A stretch of 64,000 bases of DNA, from assembly GCF_001598215.1 (NCBI RefSeq), contig NZ_BCXJ01000008.1:19386-83385 (forward strand), written 5' to 3'. The notes beneath the pieces were generated by a model. The model was not told the origin of the DNA. It saw only the letters and a list, made by a program, of their open reading frames with translations, and ran no database searches. Below are positions 36,043 to 48,075 of this stretch, one piece after another. Position numbers and translations under genes: made by a program. Source of the stretch: Shouchella clausii (GTDB lineage Bacteria; Bacillota; Bacilli; Bacillales; Bacillaceae_D). The stretch's first letter is position 1. Each line of letters begins with the position of its first letter.

Positions 36043-37047
36043 TTAAGGAGAAATAACGCCAACTCCGGCGTTCGCCCGCACCACATCCTTGACTTGGTTT
36101 ACAGGCGTTGCTTGATAGCTGTATGGCGGATTATAAGTCGTTGTCGAGACAGTTGGCTGCTCGCCAGTCGATTGAACATAGCGGTTATTGACCAAATGCC
36201 AATACCCGATTTCCTTGCTGTCTCGGCTCACAATTGGATTGTTTGCCCTTTCAAAATAGTTCTCCTCGATTCGTACTTGAGCGCCCATCCGAGAATTGAT
36301 CCCTGTCGCTTTAATATCTGCGTAGTAATTGCTGAAAATATGGGCTTCGCCAAAACGAACAGAAGGCACACGGGAATTCAAGTTTTCAAAGTAATTATTG
36401 TGGAATGTGATTTTTCGTCCGTATGAATCGCTGTCAGACGAACCCATCAGCATTGACTTCCAGCTGTCATGTACATAGTTCCATGAGAAAGTGATGTAAT
36501 CAGCATCGCGTTTCACATCAAACAATCCATCATAATAGTCCTTATGCACATCAAGGCTATTATATAATTCGTTATGGTCAACCCAAATGTTTTTGGACGG
36601 GCCTTCAATGCTAATTGCATCTTTATCGCCTGTATTCACATGATGGATTTTTAAATTGCGGATAATCACGTTATTGGCCCGCCATACTTTAATGCCAATT
36701 CCATTAAGTTCCCCATTTGTTCCCACCCCTAACAAAGACACATCATTGACATCTTTAATGTCAATCTTGCTTGCAGATGTGTTTGCAGGCGTGATCGTTC
36801 CGTCTATATAAATGGTTAAAGGTGTGTTTGCCTTTTTATTTTTTAGCGCGGCTATCAATTGATCACCAGTGGAAACAGTTACAACCTCTCCTCCAGCACC
36901 CCCTGTTGTCCCACCATTAAGAGTGGCAAACCCTTGCATTGAAAAATTAACATTGGCTGCTTCAGCCCCTTCTTGCCCATACGCTGGTACGGAAAAAGCA
37001 CCAAACGCCAGCAAAAACGCAACCATTAACGACCACAACTTTCTCAA
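36043..37047 (-). CDS. Secreted pectate lyase, polysaccharide lyase family 1
   Basis: 334 residues from a TTG at 37047 (AGGGG eight bases upstream). A signal peptide [22 protein letters not shown] is cleaved near residue 24. The parallel beta-helix shows the PL1 signatures [31 protein letters not shown] (calcium-binding Asp residues), and the catalytic-Arg segment [20 protein letters not shown]. The enzyme splits polygalacturonate by beta-elimination with Ca2+ and usually has an alkaline optimum in alkaliphilic bacilli. It lies in the accessory block between metS and tatD, with a divergent ArsR-like regulator upstream. Confidence 0.93.
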   Translation of the reverse strand: MRKLWSLMVAFLLAFGAFSVPAYGQEGAEAANVNFSMQGFATLNGGTTGGAGGEVVTVSTGDQLIAALKNKKANTPLTIYIDGTITPANTSASKIDIKDVNDVSLLGVGTNGELNGIGIKVWRANNVIIRNLKIHHVNTGDKDAISIEGPSKNIWVDHNELYNSLDVHKDYYDGLFDVKRDADYITFSWNYVHDSWKSMLMGSSDSDSYGRKITFHNNYFENLNSRVPSVRFGEAHIFSNYYADIKATGINSRMGAQVRIEENYFERANNPIVSRDSKEIGYWHLVNNRYVQSTGEQPTVSTTTYNPPYSYQATPVNQVKDVVRANAGVGVISP

Positions 37048-37151
37048 ATCTCATCCCCTGCTTTCTTTTATTTTTTCTACTTAGCAACCGACTTCCATAC
37101 TTGCCTCCTTTCATTTGTAAATCATGCTCAGTTTATTACACAGCTTGCTAT

Positions 37152-37170
37152 AACCATGATAATCATTCTC
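37152..37170. promoter_or_regulatory. Fur-box-like palindrome in the pel/HTH intergenic region
   Basis: The segment ATGATAATCATTCTC agrees with 14 of 15 positions of the right part of the Fur consensus; the leftmost four bases do not fit. The 323-base gap otherwise shows a long T-rich stretch and no gene. Neither flanking gene is an obvious iron gene, so this may be chance or reflect an unknown target. Confidence 0.3.
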
Positions 37171-37370
37171 TCAGAACCCACTCAAAGCAACTCGTCACTC
37201 GCTTTTTTTTCGTTATTTTTTTACTCGGACAATGGAGTCCTTATCGGCTGTTATAAAGATTTTTGTACTGGCAATACAGTTGCAATTTTGTTTCTCAATA
37301 GGTAGAATAGATCTACTGTCAATTTAAAAAAATAAATCGACTTGCATATTCACTAAAATGAGGGATCGTC

Positions 37371-37838
37371 ATGCAAAAATATGAAATTATGGACATTACG
37401 TTAAAACAACAAAAAATCATATCCGATCCTTTGCGTGGGCAAATCATCAGTTTGCTCGCAGAAAAACCGATGACTTCAAAACAAACAGCCGTTCAGCTAG
37501 GGAAGAACCCTGGAACAATTTATTACCATATTAAGCAATTGTATGACCATGGCATTCTGGAACTTGACCATGTGGAAACAGTAAAAGGAATTGTTGAAAA
37601 GTATTATAAGGCGAAAACCGTTTTGTTCAGGGGACCTGGGGGACAGGGGGAAGAGCATCGTGCGAAAAGCAGGGCGCCTTTATACTTGTCCGATACGTTA
37701 ATTGAAGAAATGCGTGAAGAGATGCACCAGCTTTTTATAAAATACGGCGAAAAGGCACGGGCCGATAAAACTGCGCAAATCCCATGTGTCGTTGAATTTT
37801 CCATCACCGAAATACAGGAAGAAGGCAAAAGTGAGTGA
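37371..37838 (+). CDS. ArsR-type winged-helix transcriptional regulator
   Basis: 155 residues. The winged helix-turn-helix is at residues 14-75 (KIISDPLRGQIISLLAEKPM, TSKQTAVQLGKNPGTIYYHI, KQLYDHGILELDH), like the HTH_20/ArsR-like regulators of Bacillus. The C-terminal half is charged and lacks the metal-binding cysteines of true ArsR sensors. It is divergent from the pectate lyase and convergent with metS. Its target may be the pel gene, but no operator is recognised. Confidence 0.75.
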   Translation: MQKYEIMDITLKQQKIISDPLRGQIISLLAEKPMTSKQTAVQLGKNPGTIYYHIKQLYDHGILELDHVETVKGIVEKYYKAKTVLFRGPGGQGEEHRAKSRAPLYLSDTLIEEMREEMHQLFIKYGEKARADKTAQIPCVVEFSITEIQEEGKSE

Positions 37839-37857
37839 GAGTGTGTAAACAAACAAT

Positions 37858-37894
37858 AGAACCAGTCGGCCGGCAACTCCGGTCAACTGGTTCT
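37858..37894. terminator. Bidirectional terminator between the regulator and metS
   Basis: AGAACCAGT/ACTGGTTCT stem with an inner CCGG-rich loop and T/A-rich flanks, between the two convergent stop codons. Confidence 0.75.
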
Positions 37895-37914
37895 TTGTAT
37901 GATTAGGCAAAATG

Positions 37915-40164
<2,250 letters not shown>

Positions 40165-40170
40165 ATCCAA

Positions 40171-40200
40171 AATATAGCCAATCATACATCACTTTGTCAA
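40171..40200 (-). promoter_or_regulatory. Promoter of the metS T-box transcript
   Basis: TTGACA (40200-40195) and TATATT (40176-40171) with an 18-base spacer on the minus strand. The -35 overlaps the last codons of herA, so metS has its own promoter inside the end of the upstream gene. Confidence 0.75.
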
Positions 40201-42029
40201 GCCTGGTCATACAACGTCGCAAATGGTGTTTTCTCTTTTTTAAGCTTTCCTTCCCTGCATAAGCGTTCAAGTTCGCTTTTCCACTCAGAGACATCCCATG
40301 CTTTGGACGCTTGTTTGTTTAATGCATCCAGCTTTTGCATCACATGCATTTCCGCCATCGGCAAAAAGTCCGCTAATGCAGCGATGATTTCTTCATCGTC
40401 TGCTGCATTCATTTGCTCAAGCTCATCAAATGGATTCATCGTATGGGGACTCGTTGAATGGGCTAGCCGAATCCGAACCGCCATTGTCCGCCCGATAATC
40501 GCCGATGAAACAAACACATCACCTGAACGCAAATAGGGCAGGCGCTTGCCTTCTTCCGCCGTTAAGTCGGTTTCTTCCTTAATCGTTTGGATGTCCGTTC
40601 CCCGAACTGTACGAAAGACAAATTTTGAATTAAGCTGTGCCGTAATCGTTTCATCGAGCAACGTCGGTCGTTGCGTTGCGAAGATTAAAAACGTCCCATA
40701 CTTCCGTCCTTCCTGAGCAATTTCCTTTAACACCGACTTGGCTGGCGCATCAAAGCCTTTCGGCGCAAAGTTGTGCGCTTCATCGGTCACAATCACAAAC
40801 GGCGGGAAAAATTGGGCTTGTTGTTGCTGGAGTTTCGCATCTTTATAAGAGCGCCTTTTTGAATAAAGCGTACCAATGACATAGCTGGAGAACACTTGCA
40901 GCAACCAAACAGCCCCTTGGACGACAACAAGCTTGCCGCTATGGATGCCGTGCTCAATGGCACGGATATTTTGTTGGAAAAGCCCTGCTTGGTTGAGCCG
41001 GTGCAAGCGCCATTGGATCCCTTTTACAGAGGACGGCGGCAAACTGCCAAACTGGTCTAACAGCTTTTTAAAGGTGCCGTATCTGGCGATTTCATCCCGT
41101 GACATGCCGCCATCATGGAGCATACCGTCTATTTTTTGTTTGCCCAGATCAAGTGCTTCTATTAAATTGGCAACACGGTCGGAAAACGATTGATAACTGT
41201 CTTTCTTTTTATGGAGTGTTTGCACGACATTGACCATCGACTCCGTCAACGATCCAGCAGCGCCGAGGAGCCTTTCGATGTCCCTTGTCGACAAGGCGGA
41301 GAAATCGACACCGACATCGCGGCCGATTTGTACGACTTCATAGCGGGAGTCGTAGTCAACCTGACCTTTATGCGCTTCCGTTTTGCCTGAAAAATTCATT
41401 TCAAAATGGGGATCAAACACAAGCGCTGGAATTTTTAGCTTCATTAATTCCTCAAGCATCACCCGCAAACCGAATGATTTCCCTGACCCCGAGCCACCAA
41501 ATACGCCAATATGGGGATATTGCTGCATTGCGCGAATGTCAAAAATAAACGGGACACCCTGTTGCGGCGTTGTCTTTCCTTGTTCGTGCAAAAGCATGAG
41601 CCCTTGTAAATGTTCAGGAATCGTTTCAGCGATAAAGTCAGTCGACTTTACTTCTCCGAGTACCATCCCTTTCTCTGGTCCAGTCGTCAACAGCAAATGC
41701 TCGATTTCACTGAACTCAGGATGGCGCACTGCCGCACCTGTTTGGATTGGCTTTTGTGCCTCTTCAAATAAGCGCACTTTAGCTAGATGGATATCGTCTT
41801 GGCCAATATCGTATCCAATCGCTTCGAGTGTTTCCAGTACATCGCGATCGACTAACCCTTTGTCCATTCCCATTGGAATATAGCGATTGTAAGAAAATGT
41901 TTCGACGACTTCCCCCTTTGGCTTAAACAGTTCGTCGTCTTCAATGACAAGCATTTCATTCATGCGGAACTTATGGGTTTTTGAAGCAACATGGACTTCA
42001 TGCTGCGTCGTGACACCAACCACTTGCAT
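40197..42029 (-). CDS. herA: HerA-type hexameric DNA translocase/ATPase
   Basis: 610 residues, ATG preceded by AAAGGAGG. The N-terminal HAS barrel-like part is followed by Walker A HIGVFGGSGSGKSFGLRVML near residue 170, Walker B FVIVTDEAHNFAP near 415, and the sensor/Arg region ATQRPTLLDETITAQLNSKF and TVRGTDIQTIKEETDLT. HerA forms FtsK-like hexamers with the nuclease NurA to resect DNA ends, and HerA families also occur in anti-phage systems. The nurA partner lies 15 bases upstream, so they are co-expressed. The pair is inserted between abrB and metS, which are neighbours in B. subtilis. Confidence 0.88.
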   Translation of the reverse strand: MQVVGVTTQHEVHVASKTHKFRMNEMLVIEDDELFKPKGEVVETFSYNRYIPMGMDKGLVDRDVLETLEAIGYDIGQDDIHLAKVRLFEEAQKPIQTGAAVRHPEFSEIEHLLLTTGPEKGMVLGEVKSTDFIAETIPEHLQGLMLLHEQGKTTPQQGVPFIFDIRAMQQYPHIGVFGGSGSGKSFGLRVMLEELMKLKIPALVFDPHFEMNFSGKTEAHKGQVDYDSRYEVVQIGRDVGVDFSALSTRDIERLLGAAGSLTESMVNVVQTLHKKKDSYQSFSDRVANLIEALDLGKQKIDGMLHDGGMSRDEIARYGTFKKLLDQFGSLPPSSVKGIQWRLHRLNQAGLFQQNIRAIEHGIHSGKLVVVQGAVWLLQVFSSYVIGTLYSKRRSYKDAKLQQQQAQFFPPFVIVTDEAHNFAPKGFDAPAKSVLKEIAQEGRKYGTFLIFATQRPTLLDETITAQLNSKFVFRTVRGTDIQTIKEETDLTAEEGKRLPYLRSGDVFVSSAIIGRTMAVRIRLAHSTSPHTMNPFDELEQMNAADDEEIIAALADFLPMAEMHVMQKLDALNKQASKAWDVSEWKSELERLCREGKLKKEKTPFATLYDQA

Positions 42030-42044
42030 CGTTGTTTCCTCCTT

Positions 42045-42989
42045 TTAATAAGGCCGGCTTTGCCGCATTTTTGTAAAAAACTGCTTACGAACATCGGGAT
42101 CTAAATATTGTTCAACCAACCCTTCGACAAGCTGGTCCGTTATCCGGATTTCTTTGTCAATGTAATCAAGCCAAAGAGGAATGCCCCGGCCTTCTTTTGG
42201 TGTGAGCGTACAAAGCAAATCGCCGACAAGCGCCATATGTGTCGCTTGTTCTTCAAGCATATCAAATCCGGTAATCGCAGGCGTCGCCCCAAGCCTCATC
42301 CAAACAGATGTTAAGCCTGCTTTATGTTGGATATCTTCAAGGTAAACCATTTCATTTTCGTTTAACACACCAAACAGCAAGTCTCTATCATAAGAATACG
42401 GGTTCTTCGCAAATGGGGCAAAAGCTGGCAATTGGACTAAATTTTCCGTTGTGATTTCTTCTGATACGCCAACAAGCAACGTATCGTTTTTTAACGCAAG
42501 CGCCCGCAACGCTTCCCATTCCTCTGGGGCATCGATCCGATAATGGTAGAGCGCCCCGTCCATGAGCATGACGCGGATATCTTCTGCTTCAAGCAAGCGG
42601 GTAGCCGCTTCAAGCTCCAACTTGGCAAGTAAGTACGAACGGCGGTTTCCTGAAGACTCATCTAGTTCCTCCAACAGTGGAACATACAAATCAGAAGCCC
42701 ATTGTTCCTTTCCATCTGTGGTTTTCGCCAACGCTTGAAAAAAATAGAGTACATGTGGTGGTTCGCCATTTGTTTGGTTGACCGAACCATCAGCGCCGCC
42801 AATTTTCCGCCCTTCTAAAAGATCAATGAGTTGGCCTGCCGAAATTGTCTCCATTTGTCGAATAAGCGTTGCCGACTTTCTCAAATTTTGTCGAATCAAA
42901 TCTTTTTGACTATGACTATTTGAATACTGCTTTTTTAAAAGGATGTTAGATTGCTTTAATTTGGAAATTATTTCTTCGCTTAAATCCAT
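42045..42989 (-). CDS. nurA: NurA-domain 5'-3' nuclease
   Basis: 314 residues, ATG with AGGAGG upstream. The N-terminal catalytic Asp motif is GGADGSVNQTNG (residues 64-75). Then come a second acidic motif VMLMDGALYHY near 143, LVGVSEE near 175 and a C-terminal HxALVGDLLCTL / IPLWLDYIDKEI region, all fitting the NurA domain. NurA degrades DNA with Mn2+ and is gated by HerA. It is the first gene of the nurA-herA unit and is divergent from abrB. Confidence 0.82.
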   Translation of the reverse strand: MDLSEEIISKLKQSNILLKKQYSNSHSQKDLIRQNLRKSATLIRQMETISAGQLIDLLEGRKIGGADGSVNQTNGEPPHVLYFFQALAKTTDGKEQWASDLYVPLLEELDESSGNRRSYLLAKLELEAATRLLEAEDIRVMLMDGALYHYRIDAPEEWEALRALALKNDTLLVGVSEEITTENLVQLPAFAPFAKNPYSYDRDLLFGVLNENEMVYLEDIQHKAGLTSVWMRLGATPAITGFDMLEEQATHMALVGDLLCTLTPKEGRGIPLWLDYIDKEIRITDQLVEGLVEQYLDPDVRKQFFTKMRQSRPY

Positions 42990-43115
42990 TTTTCCTTTCC
43001 TCCTTTCTGAGACACTACCTCTGTTAAACCATTGCTATTACAGGATTATTCTTTCCAATGCTTCCTCGGGACGCACAAGTTTTCACAAAATATGCGATTT
43101 TTTATATAAATTTGT

Positions 43116-43144
43116 TTGACTTGTTTTGGAAATATTGTTATTCT
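43116..43144 (+). promoter_or_regulatory. Sigma-A-type promoter of abrB
   Basis: TTGACT (43116-43121) and TATTCT (43139-43144) with a 17-base spacer, about 100 bases before the abrB ATG, leaving a long untranslated leader. Confidence 0.65.
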
Positions 43145-43243
43145 TAGATTACTATAGAATTATGTCGAATTATGACACATACAGAGTCCGTTTATTTTTC
43201 GTAAATAAGCGCACACCACCATATTTGAGGAGGAAATCTAAGA

Positions 43244-43528
43244 ATGAAATCTACAGGAATTGTACGCAAAGTGGATGAACTAGGTCGTGTTGTCATTCCC
43301 ATCGAACTGAGACGTACATTGGAAATCGCCGAAAAAGACGCGTTGGAAATTTATGTCGACAATGACCGCATCATTCTCAAGAAGTATAAAGCTAACATGA
43401 CTTGCCAAGTAACTGGCGAAGTGTCTGATGACAACCTATCACTCGCAAACGGCAAGATCATTCTTAGTCCTCAAGGTGCCGAAGCAATTATTGGCCAACT
43501 GCAAGAATATGTCGCAAAAAAATCATAA
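43244..43528 (+). CDS. abrB: Transition-state regulator AbrB
   Basis: 94 residues with GAGGAGG upstream. The swapped-hairpin DNA-binding domain MKSTGIVRKVDELGRVVIPI is nearly identical to AbrB of B. subtilis, and the C-terminal multimerisation part is CQVTGEVSDDNLSLANGKII and LSPQGAEAIIGQLQEY. AbrB represses stationary-phase, biofilm and antibiotic genes during growth. It is the only plus-strand gene in the core block, divergent from nurA-herA. Confidence 0.97.
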   Translation: MKSTGIVRKVDELGRVVIPIELRRTLEIAEKDALEIYVDNDRIILKKYKANMTCQVTGEVSDDNLSLANGKIILSPQGAEAIIGQLQEYVAKKS

Positions 43529-43541
43529 GCATGATGCTTTT

Positions 43542-43568
43542 AAAACCTGCCCCTTATGTGCAGGTTTT
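43542..43568. terminator. Terminator between abrB and rsmI
   Basis: AAAACCTGC/GCAGGTTTT stem followed by TTTG and a further T-run on the plus strand. It works for abrB and possibly also for the convergent rsmI. Confidence 0.85.
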
Positions 43569-43575
43569 TTGTTTT

Positions 43576-44442
43576 TTAGTGTTGATGGTACGCTTGATAA
43601 ATTTGCCGTTTCGGAACGTCACGATCAACAGCTACTTGCTTAATCGCGTCTTTTTGGCTTAGACCAATGGCGATATAATGATCAACATGTGCTGTTTCAC
43701 TTAACAGTGCCCACCACTGTTCTTGATCTTCATTTGCTTGTTGGCTTGCCCCTTCTACAACTAAACAAAACTCCCCCTTGATTGTCCCTGTTTCTGTCCA
43801 AGCGACCGCTTCACTTAGAAGACCACGCTGATACTCTTCAAATTTCTTAGTCAGTTCCCGGCCAATGGCGATTTCCCTGTCGCCAAACGCTTCATACATC
43901 GCTGCTAACGTCTGGCTAAGGCGGTGTGGCGCTTCGTAAAACAACATGGTTTCGTTTGCAGTGGCCAAACGGGCTAACACTTCTCTCCGCTCTTTTTTCC
44001 CTCGCGGCAAGAAACCGTGGAAAGCAAATTGCTTAGCAGGCAAGCCTGAAGCGACCAAAGCAGTCAATGCTGCATTTGCCCCAGGCAAGGCAACCACTGG
44101 AATGCCTGCATCAATGCAAAGCTTGGCAAGCGCTTCACCAGGATCGGAAATTCCAGGCATGCCTGCATCACTGACAAGAGCAATTGTTTTTCCCTTTTCC
44201 ATTTCCGCTAAAAGTTCAGCACCGGCCTGCTTTTGATTATGCTCATGATAGCTGACTAGCGGCGTATGAATTTCAAAGTGAGCCGTAAGCTTACGAGTTT
44301 GCCTTGTATCTTCAGCAGCAATTAAATCGGCTTCTTTCAACATTCGAATGCCGCGGAATGTCATGTCCTCCAAGTTACCAATTGGCGTCGGCACCAAATA
44401 AAGGCACCCAGCAGTGTGCTGGAAACTTTTTTGCTCTTTCAT
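43576..44442 (-). CDS. rsmI: 16S rRNA 2'-O-ribose C1402 methyltransferase RsmI
   Basis: 288 residues. The tetrapyrrole-methylase fold shows GCLYLVPTPIGNLEDMTFRG, AAEDTRQTRKLTAHF, ALVSDAGMPGISDPGEAL, LPGANAALTALVASG and FHGFLPRGKKER. It methylates C1402 of 16S rRNA at the 2'-O. The start overlaps the yazA stop by 4 bases. Known as yabC in older B. subtilis annotation. Confidence 0.96.
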   Translation of the reverse strand: MKEQKSFQHTAGCLYLVPTPIGNLEDMTFRGIRMLKEADLIAAEDTRQTRKLTAHFEIHTPLVSYHEHNQKQAGAELLAEMEKGKTIALVSDAGMPGISDPGEALAKLCIDAGIPVVALPGANAALTALVASGLPAKQFAFHGFLPRGKKERREVLARLATANETMLFYEAPHRLSQTLAAMYEAFGDREIAIGRELTKKFEEYQRGLLSEAVAWTETGTIKGEFCLVVEGASQQANEDQEQWWALLSETAHVDHYIAIGLSQKDAIKQVAVDRDVPKRQIYQAYHQH

Positions 44443-44702
44443 CGTCCTTCCTCTTTTCTTCGCTTGGCTATGTAAAGCTGTTTTTCCTTTTTGGACAGTT
44501 GTTTAAAGGCATATTCGTAGCGCATCGCCTCTTCTTTTGTGGGAAATTCTTCAAAGAACACGAGCGTAAACGGTCCTCTTCCCCGGGTATACTTTGCCCC
44601 TTTGCCTGCTTCATGCAGCGCTAGTCGTTTTTGCAAATGATTGGTATAACCGGTGTACCAACTGCCGTCCTTGCATTCAAGTACATACATCACATGTGTC
44701 AT
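44439..44702 (-). CDS. yazA: GIY-YIG domain small protein YazA
   Basis: 87 residues. The GIY-YIG variant MYVLECKDGSWYTGYTNHLQ is followed by the conserved HEAGKGAKYTRGRGP and FFEEFPTKEEAMRYEYAFKQ of the UPF0213 family. The fold suggests a nuclease, but the biological role is unproven. It overlaps both yabB and rsmI by 4 bases, so the three are translationally coupled. Confidence 0.95.
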   Translation of the reverse strand: MTHVMYVLECKDGSWYTGYTNHLQKRLALHEAGKGAKYTRGRGPFTLVFFEEFPTKEEAMRYEYAFKQLSKKEKQLYIAKRRKEEGR

Positions 44703-45430
44703 CTTCCAAAATACTCCCTTTGAAAGGCTGGCGTATACTGGTCTTTATTATAAACAATTAAAGGCGGTTCACAAACAAGCCCTGGCTTGCCACCCTTTAT
44801 CCCTTCCAAAAGAACGATGTTGGCGTTTGCTTCCCCCCGAGGGTGGCAAAAACGCAGTCGTTTTGGCTCGATGTTGCAATTGCGCATTTCTTCCATCATG
44901 TCCGCCAGGCGTTCTGGCCGATGAACGAGAGCTAACTTGCCGCCATATTTCAATGCATAACTGCCTGCTTGGACAACGTCCGCCAACGTGCAGGCAAGCT
45001 CATGGCGAGCGAGGGAGAGGGCCCGCTGTTCTTTTACTTGCTTGTTTCCTCCAAGTTGAAAATAAGGGGGATTGCATGTAACCGTATCATACGAGCTATG
45101 GGGAAGTTTGTTTTTTGTTTCTTTTAAATCAAAACACAGCGAAGTCACCTGTTTTTCTAGTTGATTCACGCGTATCGTCCGCTCTGCCATGTCGTGTAAT
45201 GGCGCTTGGACTTCAACCAAATCGATCAATGCTTTCGTGCGAGTTGACAGAACGAGACCGACAATGCCATTTCCGCTGCATAAATCAAGAATACGCCCTT
45301 TTTGGATAGGTACATAAGCAAAGCGGCCAAGCAACACCGCATCAATCGAATAAGCGAATGTCCGGTCACTTTGGATAATCGATAGGTTGCTGCCCGCCAC
45401 TTTGTCGAGCCGTTCTCCTTGTAAAAGCAT
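44699..45430 (-). CDS. yabB: tRNA1(Val) adenine-37 N6-methyltransferase-like protein YabB
   Basis: 243 residues. The SAM site is ILDLCSGNGIVGLVLSTRTK near residue 43, and the N6-adenine methylase catalytic tetrapeptide NPPY is in DTVTCNPPYFQLGG. This matches the TrmN6/YfiC family, which modifies A37 of tRNA or related RNAs. It precedes yazA with a 4-base overlap, following yabA in the B. subtilis order. Confidence 0.93.
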   Translation of the reverse strand: MLLQGERLDKVAGSNLSIIQSDRTFAYSIDAVLLGRFAYVPIQKGRILDLCSGNGIVGLVLSTRTKALIDLVEVQAPLHDMAERTIRVNQLEKQVTSLCFDLKETKNKLPHSSYDTVTCNPPYFQLGGNKQVKEQRALSLARHELACTLADVVQAGSYALKYGGKLALVHRPERLADMMEEMRNCNIEPKRLRFCHPRGEANANIVLLEGIKGGKPGLVCEPPLIVYNKDQYTPAFQREYFGR

Positions 45431-45524
45431 GGCCCCTCCTTTTTCAACGAAAAAGCCGGCTACCCGAATAGATCGTCCAAACGGAGCCGACTTCTAAATG
45501 TAACATCTTGATCGTTGCACGCGC

Positions 45525-45884
45525 TTATTTTTGGTGCAAAAAGGACAGGCAAAACAAGCAGTCATCCCCTTCAGGCCTTATACTGCCGTAATGGGTATTG
45601 CAAATATGGAATCCTTCCTGGTACAAACGGGCCAAGTTTTCATGACCTTCCCCAACCATTTTTTTGCGTGAGCTTTTCCCTGAGAGCGTGACCGTGTTTT
45701 TCGTCCCAGCTTCTGGTTCAAGCCGTTTACGGAGATTTTCATTTTCGACATGCAAGTAATGGTTTTCTTCAATTAAGTATGCCAGTTGCTCTTTTAGCCC
45801 TCTTAGTTCGTCATGAAGATCCCCTATCCGCTCTTCAAGGCTCGAGACTTGAGTGAATATGGCTTTTTTGTCCACATGTTTCAC
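45525..45884 (-). CDS. yabA: Replication initiation control protein YabA
   Basis: 119 residues. The N-terminal leucine-zipper coiled coil ([20 protein letters not shown]...[20 protein letters not shown]) forms a tetramer. The C-terminal zinc site is [20 protein letters not shown] (CxxH...CxxC type). YabA bridges DnaA and the DnaN clamp to limit initiation. It lies 4 bases downstream of ricT. Confidence 0.96.
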   Translation of the reverse strand: MKHVDKKAIFTQVSSLEERIGDLHDELRGLKEQLAYLIEENHYLHVENENLRKRLEPEAGTKNTVTLSGKSSRKKMVGEGHENLARLYQEGFHICNTHYGSIRPEGDDCLFCLSFLHQK

Positions 45885-45888
45885 CTCG

Positions 45889-46716
45889 TTATTCAGTTGC
45901 TTCCGAAGCGACTGTCTCCTTTCTCATCAGTTCTTCAAAAGCATACTCCAGCGTTTGCTGTTCTTCTGCCAGTTGGACTTGAACGATTCGGTCTAGCAAA
46001 TTTAAGCCAACCACTTTGCCTTTGCCATCAGGCGTATCAATCGGCTTGCCAATGTCAGGCATTTCTTTCTTAGCTTCCTCATATGTGTCATTTTCATACT
46101 TTAAACAACACATTAACCGGCCGCAAAGACCTGAAATTTTCGCCGGGTTTAGCGATAAATTTTGGTCTTTTGCCATTTTAATCGAGACTGGCTCAAAGTC
46201 GCCTAAAAACGTTGAACAGCAAAGCATCCGGCCACAAGGGCCAATGCCGCCAAGCATTTTTGCTTCATCGCGGACACCGATTTGCCGAAGCTCAATCCTT
46301 GTCCGAAAAATCGCTGCTAAGTCTTTAACGAGCTCGCGAAAATCGATTCGCCCATCAGCAGTAAAATAAAAGAGCACTTTGTTACGGTCAAACGTGTATT
46401 CCACATCAACAAGCTTCATATCTAGTTGATGCTCTACAATTTTCGCATGGCATGTTGCAAATGCGTCTTCAGCGGCCCGTTTGTTTTCTCTCACTGTTTC
46501 TTCGTCTTTGCTAGTCGCCACTCGCATTACTGGCTTTAGTGGCAAGACGATGTCCTCTTCACTAACAAACTTTGGAGGAACAACAATTTTCCCGTACTCA
46601 ACGCCCCGGGACGTTTCAACAATAACAGCCTCTGCGCCTGTAAGCTGAAACGGGCCTGGAGAGAAGTAGTAAATTTTGCCCGCTTTTTTAAAACGGACAC
46701 CTATGACCTCGTGCAA
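45889..46716 (-). CDS. ricT: RicT (YaaT), PSP1-domain component of the Y-complex
   Basis: 275 residues. The PSP1 domain has [20 protein letters not shown] and the Cys-rich core [20 protein letters not shown] plus [20 protein letters not shown], which carries the ligands for an Fe-S cluster shared with RicA and RicF. The RicAFT complex assists RNase Y mRNA maturation and promotes Spo0A phosphorylation. It starts 3 bases after holB. Confidence 0.96.
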   Translation of the reverse strand: MHEVIGVRFKKAGKIYYFSPGPFQLTGAEAVIVETSRGVEYGKIVVPPKFVSEEDIVLPLKPVMRVATSKDEETVRENKRAAEDAFATCHAKIVEHQLDMKLVDVEYTFDRNKVLFYFTADGRIDFRELVKDLAAIFRTRIELRQIGVRDEAKMLGGIGPCGRMLCCSTFLGDFEPVSIKMAKDQNLSLNPAKISGLCGRLMCCLKYENDTYEEAKKEMPDIGKPIDTPDGKGKVVGLNLLDRIVQVQLAEEQQTLEYAFEELMRKETVASEATE

Positions 46717-46719
46717 AAC

Positions 46720-47718
46720 TTAGCCCTCCTGTATGGTGAAAAGCAGTCGTTCCATCACAAGCTGGATGGAAACGTTGGCGCTAAGATGCCTTTTCGCTTC
46801 AAGCACATGGCTCATTGCTGCGCGAATGGTGTGCTGTGATGTAGAAAGCGCCAGCTCATCAAATTTGCTTCTGTTGTCAGCATAGACAAGCTTATCCTGC
46901 TTTCCAGCCTGTATATATAAAAGGTCTCTTAACCAAAGTAACATCATTTCAAGCCCCATTTCTTGTTGCAACCGCTCCTTCATAAGCGGAATCCACTTAT
47001 CAGCAAGTGTGATTGCAGCAAGATCTGGCCTTGTAAAAAGCTCATGCATCAATTGTAACACTACGGTTCTTGCTTGAAAAGACCAGTCTCCCTCGGCTAG
47101 TGCCTTCGCGTAAGCTTTGTTTCCCGTTAAAGCAGCCAAAAACAACGCCTGATTTTCTTCGATTCCTTCGGCAACAAGTTTCCTTGCTATTTGCGTTTGC
47201 GAAGGCGGCAAAAACCGCATTTGTTGGGCGCGGGAGCGAATCGTCGGCAAGATGCTTGCACCGTTTTCCGTCAAAAGGATCGCCAATGTTTGGCCTTGTG
47301 GCTCTTCCAGAAACTTTAATAAACTATTTGCAGCGCTTGCGGTCATTTTATCTACGTGGGAGACGATATACACTTTAGCAGCAGACTCCATGCCCCTGTA
47401 CGTAAATTCTTTTTGCAAGTATTCGATCTGTTCTTTTTTAATCGATTGTCCGTCTGGGGCGACTTGGTGGACGTCAGGGTGGTTGCCATGTTCAATCCGC
47501 AAACAATCACTGCATGCATGGCACGGCTCTACTCCATTGTGTTCCTTACAGAAAAAACGTTTGGCCATCAGCAAAGCCACTTCATGCTTGCCACTTCCGG
47601 CTTCCCCTTCAAACAAGTAAGCATGGGCCAAGCGGTTTTTTTGAATGCTCGCAACAAGCATAGGCACAACCTGCGGCTGTGCCTCTTGCCAATCTTTCCA
47701 TGTATCCACGTGTCTCAC
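46720..47718 (-). CDS. holB: DNA polymerase III delta' subunit
   Basis: 332 residues. The AAA+ clamp-loader fold has LFEGEAGSGKHEVALLMAKR; the P-loop Lys is followed by His, not Thr/Ser, so ATP binding is doubtful, as expected for delta'. The zinc-binding CHACSDCLRIEHGNH and the SRC-equivalent SANSLLKFLEEP are present. delta' opens and loads the DnaN clamp. The B. subtilis gene yaaR, normally between darA and holB, is absent here: darA ends just 7 bases away. Confidence 0.95.
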   Translation of the reverse strand: MRHVDTWKDWQEAQPQVVPMLVASIQKNRLAHAYLFEGEAGSGKHEVALLMAKRFFCKEHNGVEPCHACSDCLRIEHGNHPDVHQVAPDGQSIKKEQIEYLQKEFTYRGMESAAKVYIVSHVDKMTASAANSLLKFLEEPQGQTLAILLTENGASILPTIRSRAQQMRFLPPSQTQIARKLVAEGIEENQALFLAALTGNKAYAKALAEGDWSFQARTVVLQLMHELFTRPDLAAITLADKWIPLMKERLQQEMGLEMMLLWLRDLLYIQAGKQDKLVYADNRSKFDELALSTSQHTIRAAMSHVLEAKRHLSANVSIQLVMERLLFTIQEG

Positions 47719-47724
47719 CTGCTC

Positions 47725-48054
<330 letters not shown>

Positions 48055-48075
48055 TTATCGCACCCCACTTTATGT

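Noticed and set aside
40303..42314. Several plus-strand ORFs of 66-166 codons opposite herA and nurA
   Set aside because: They are antisense shadows of two genes with intact catalytic motifs.
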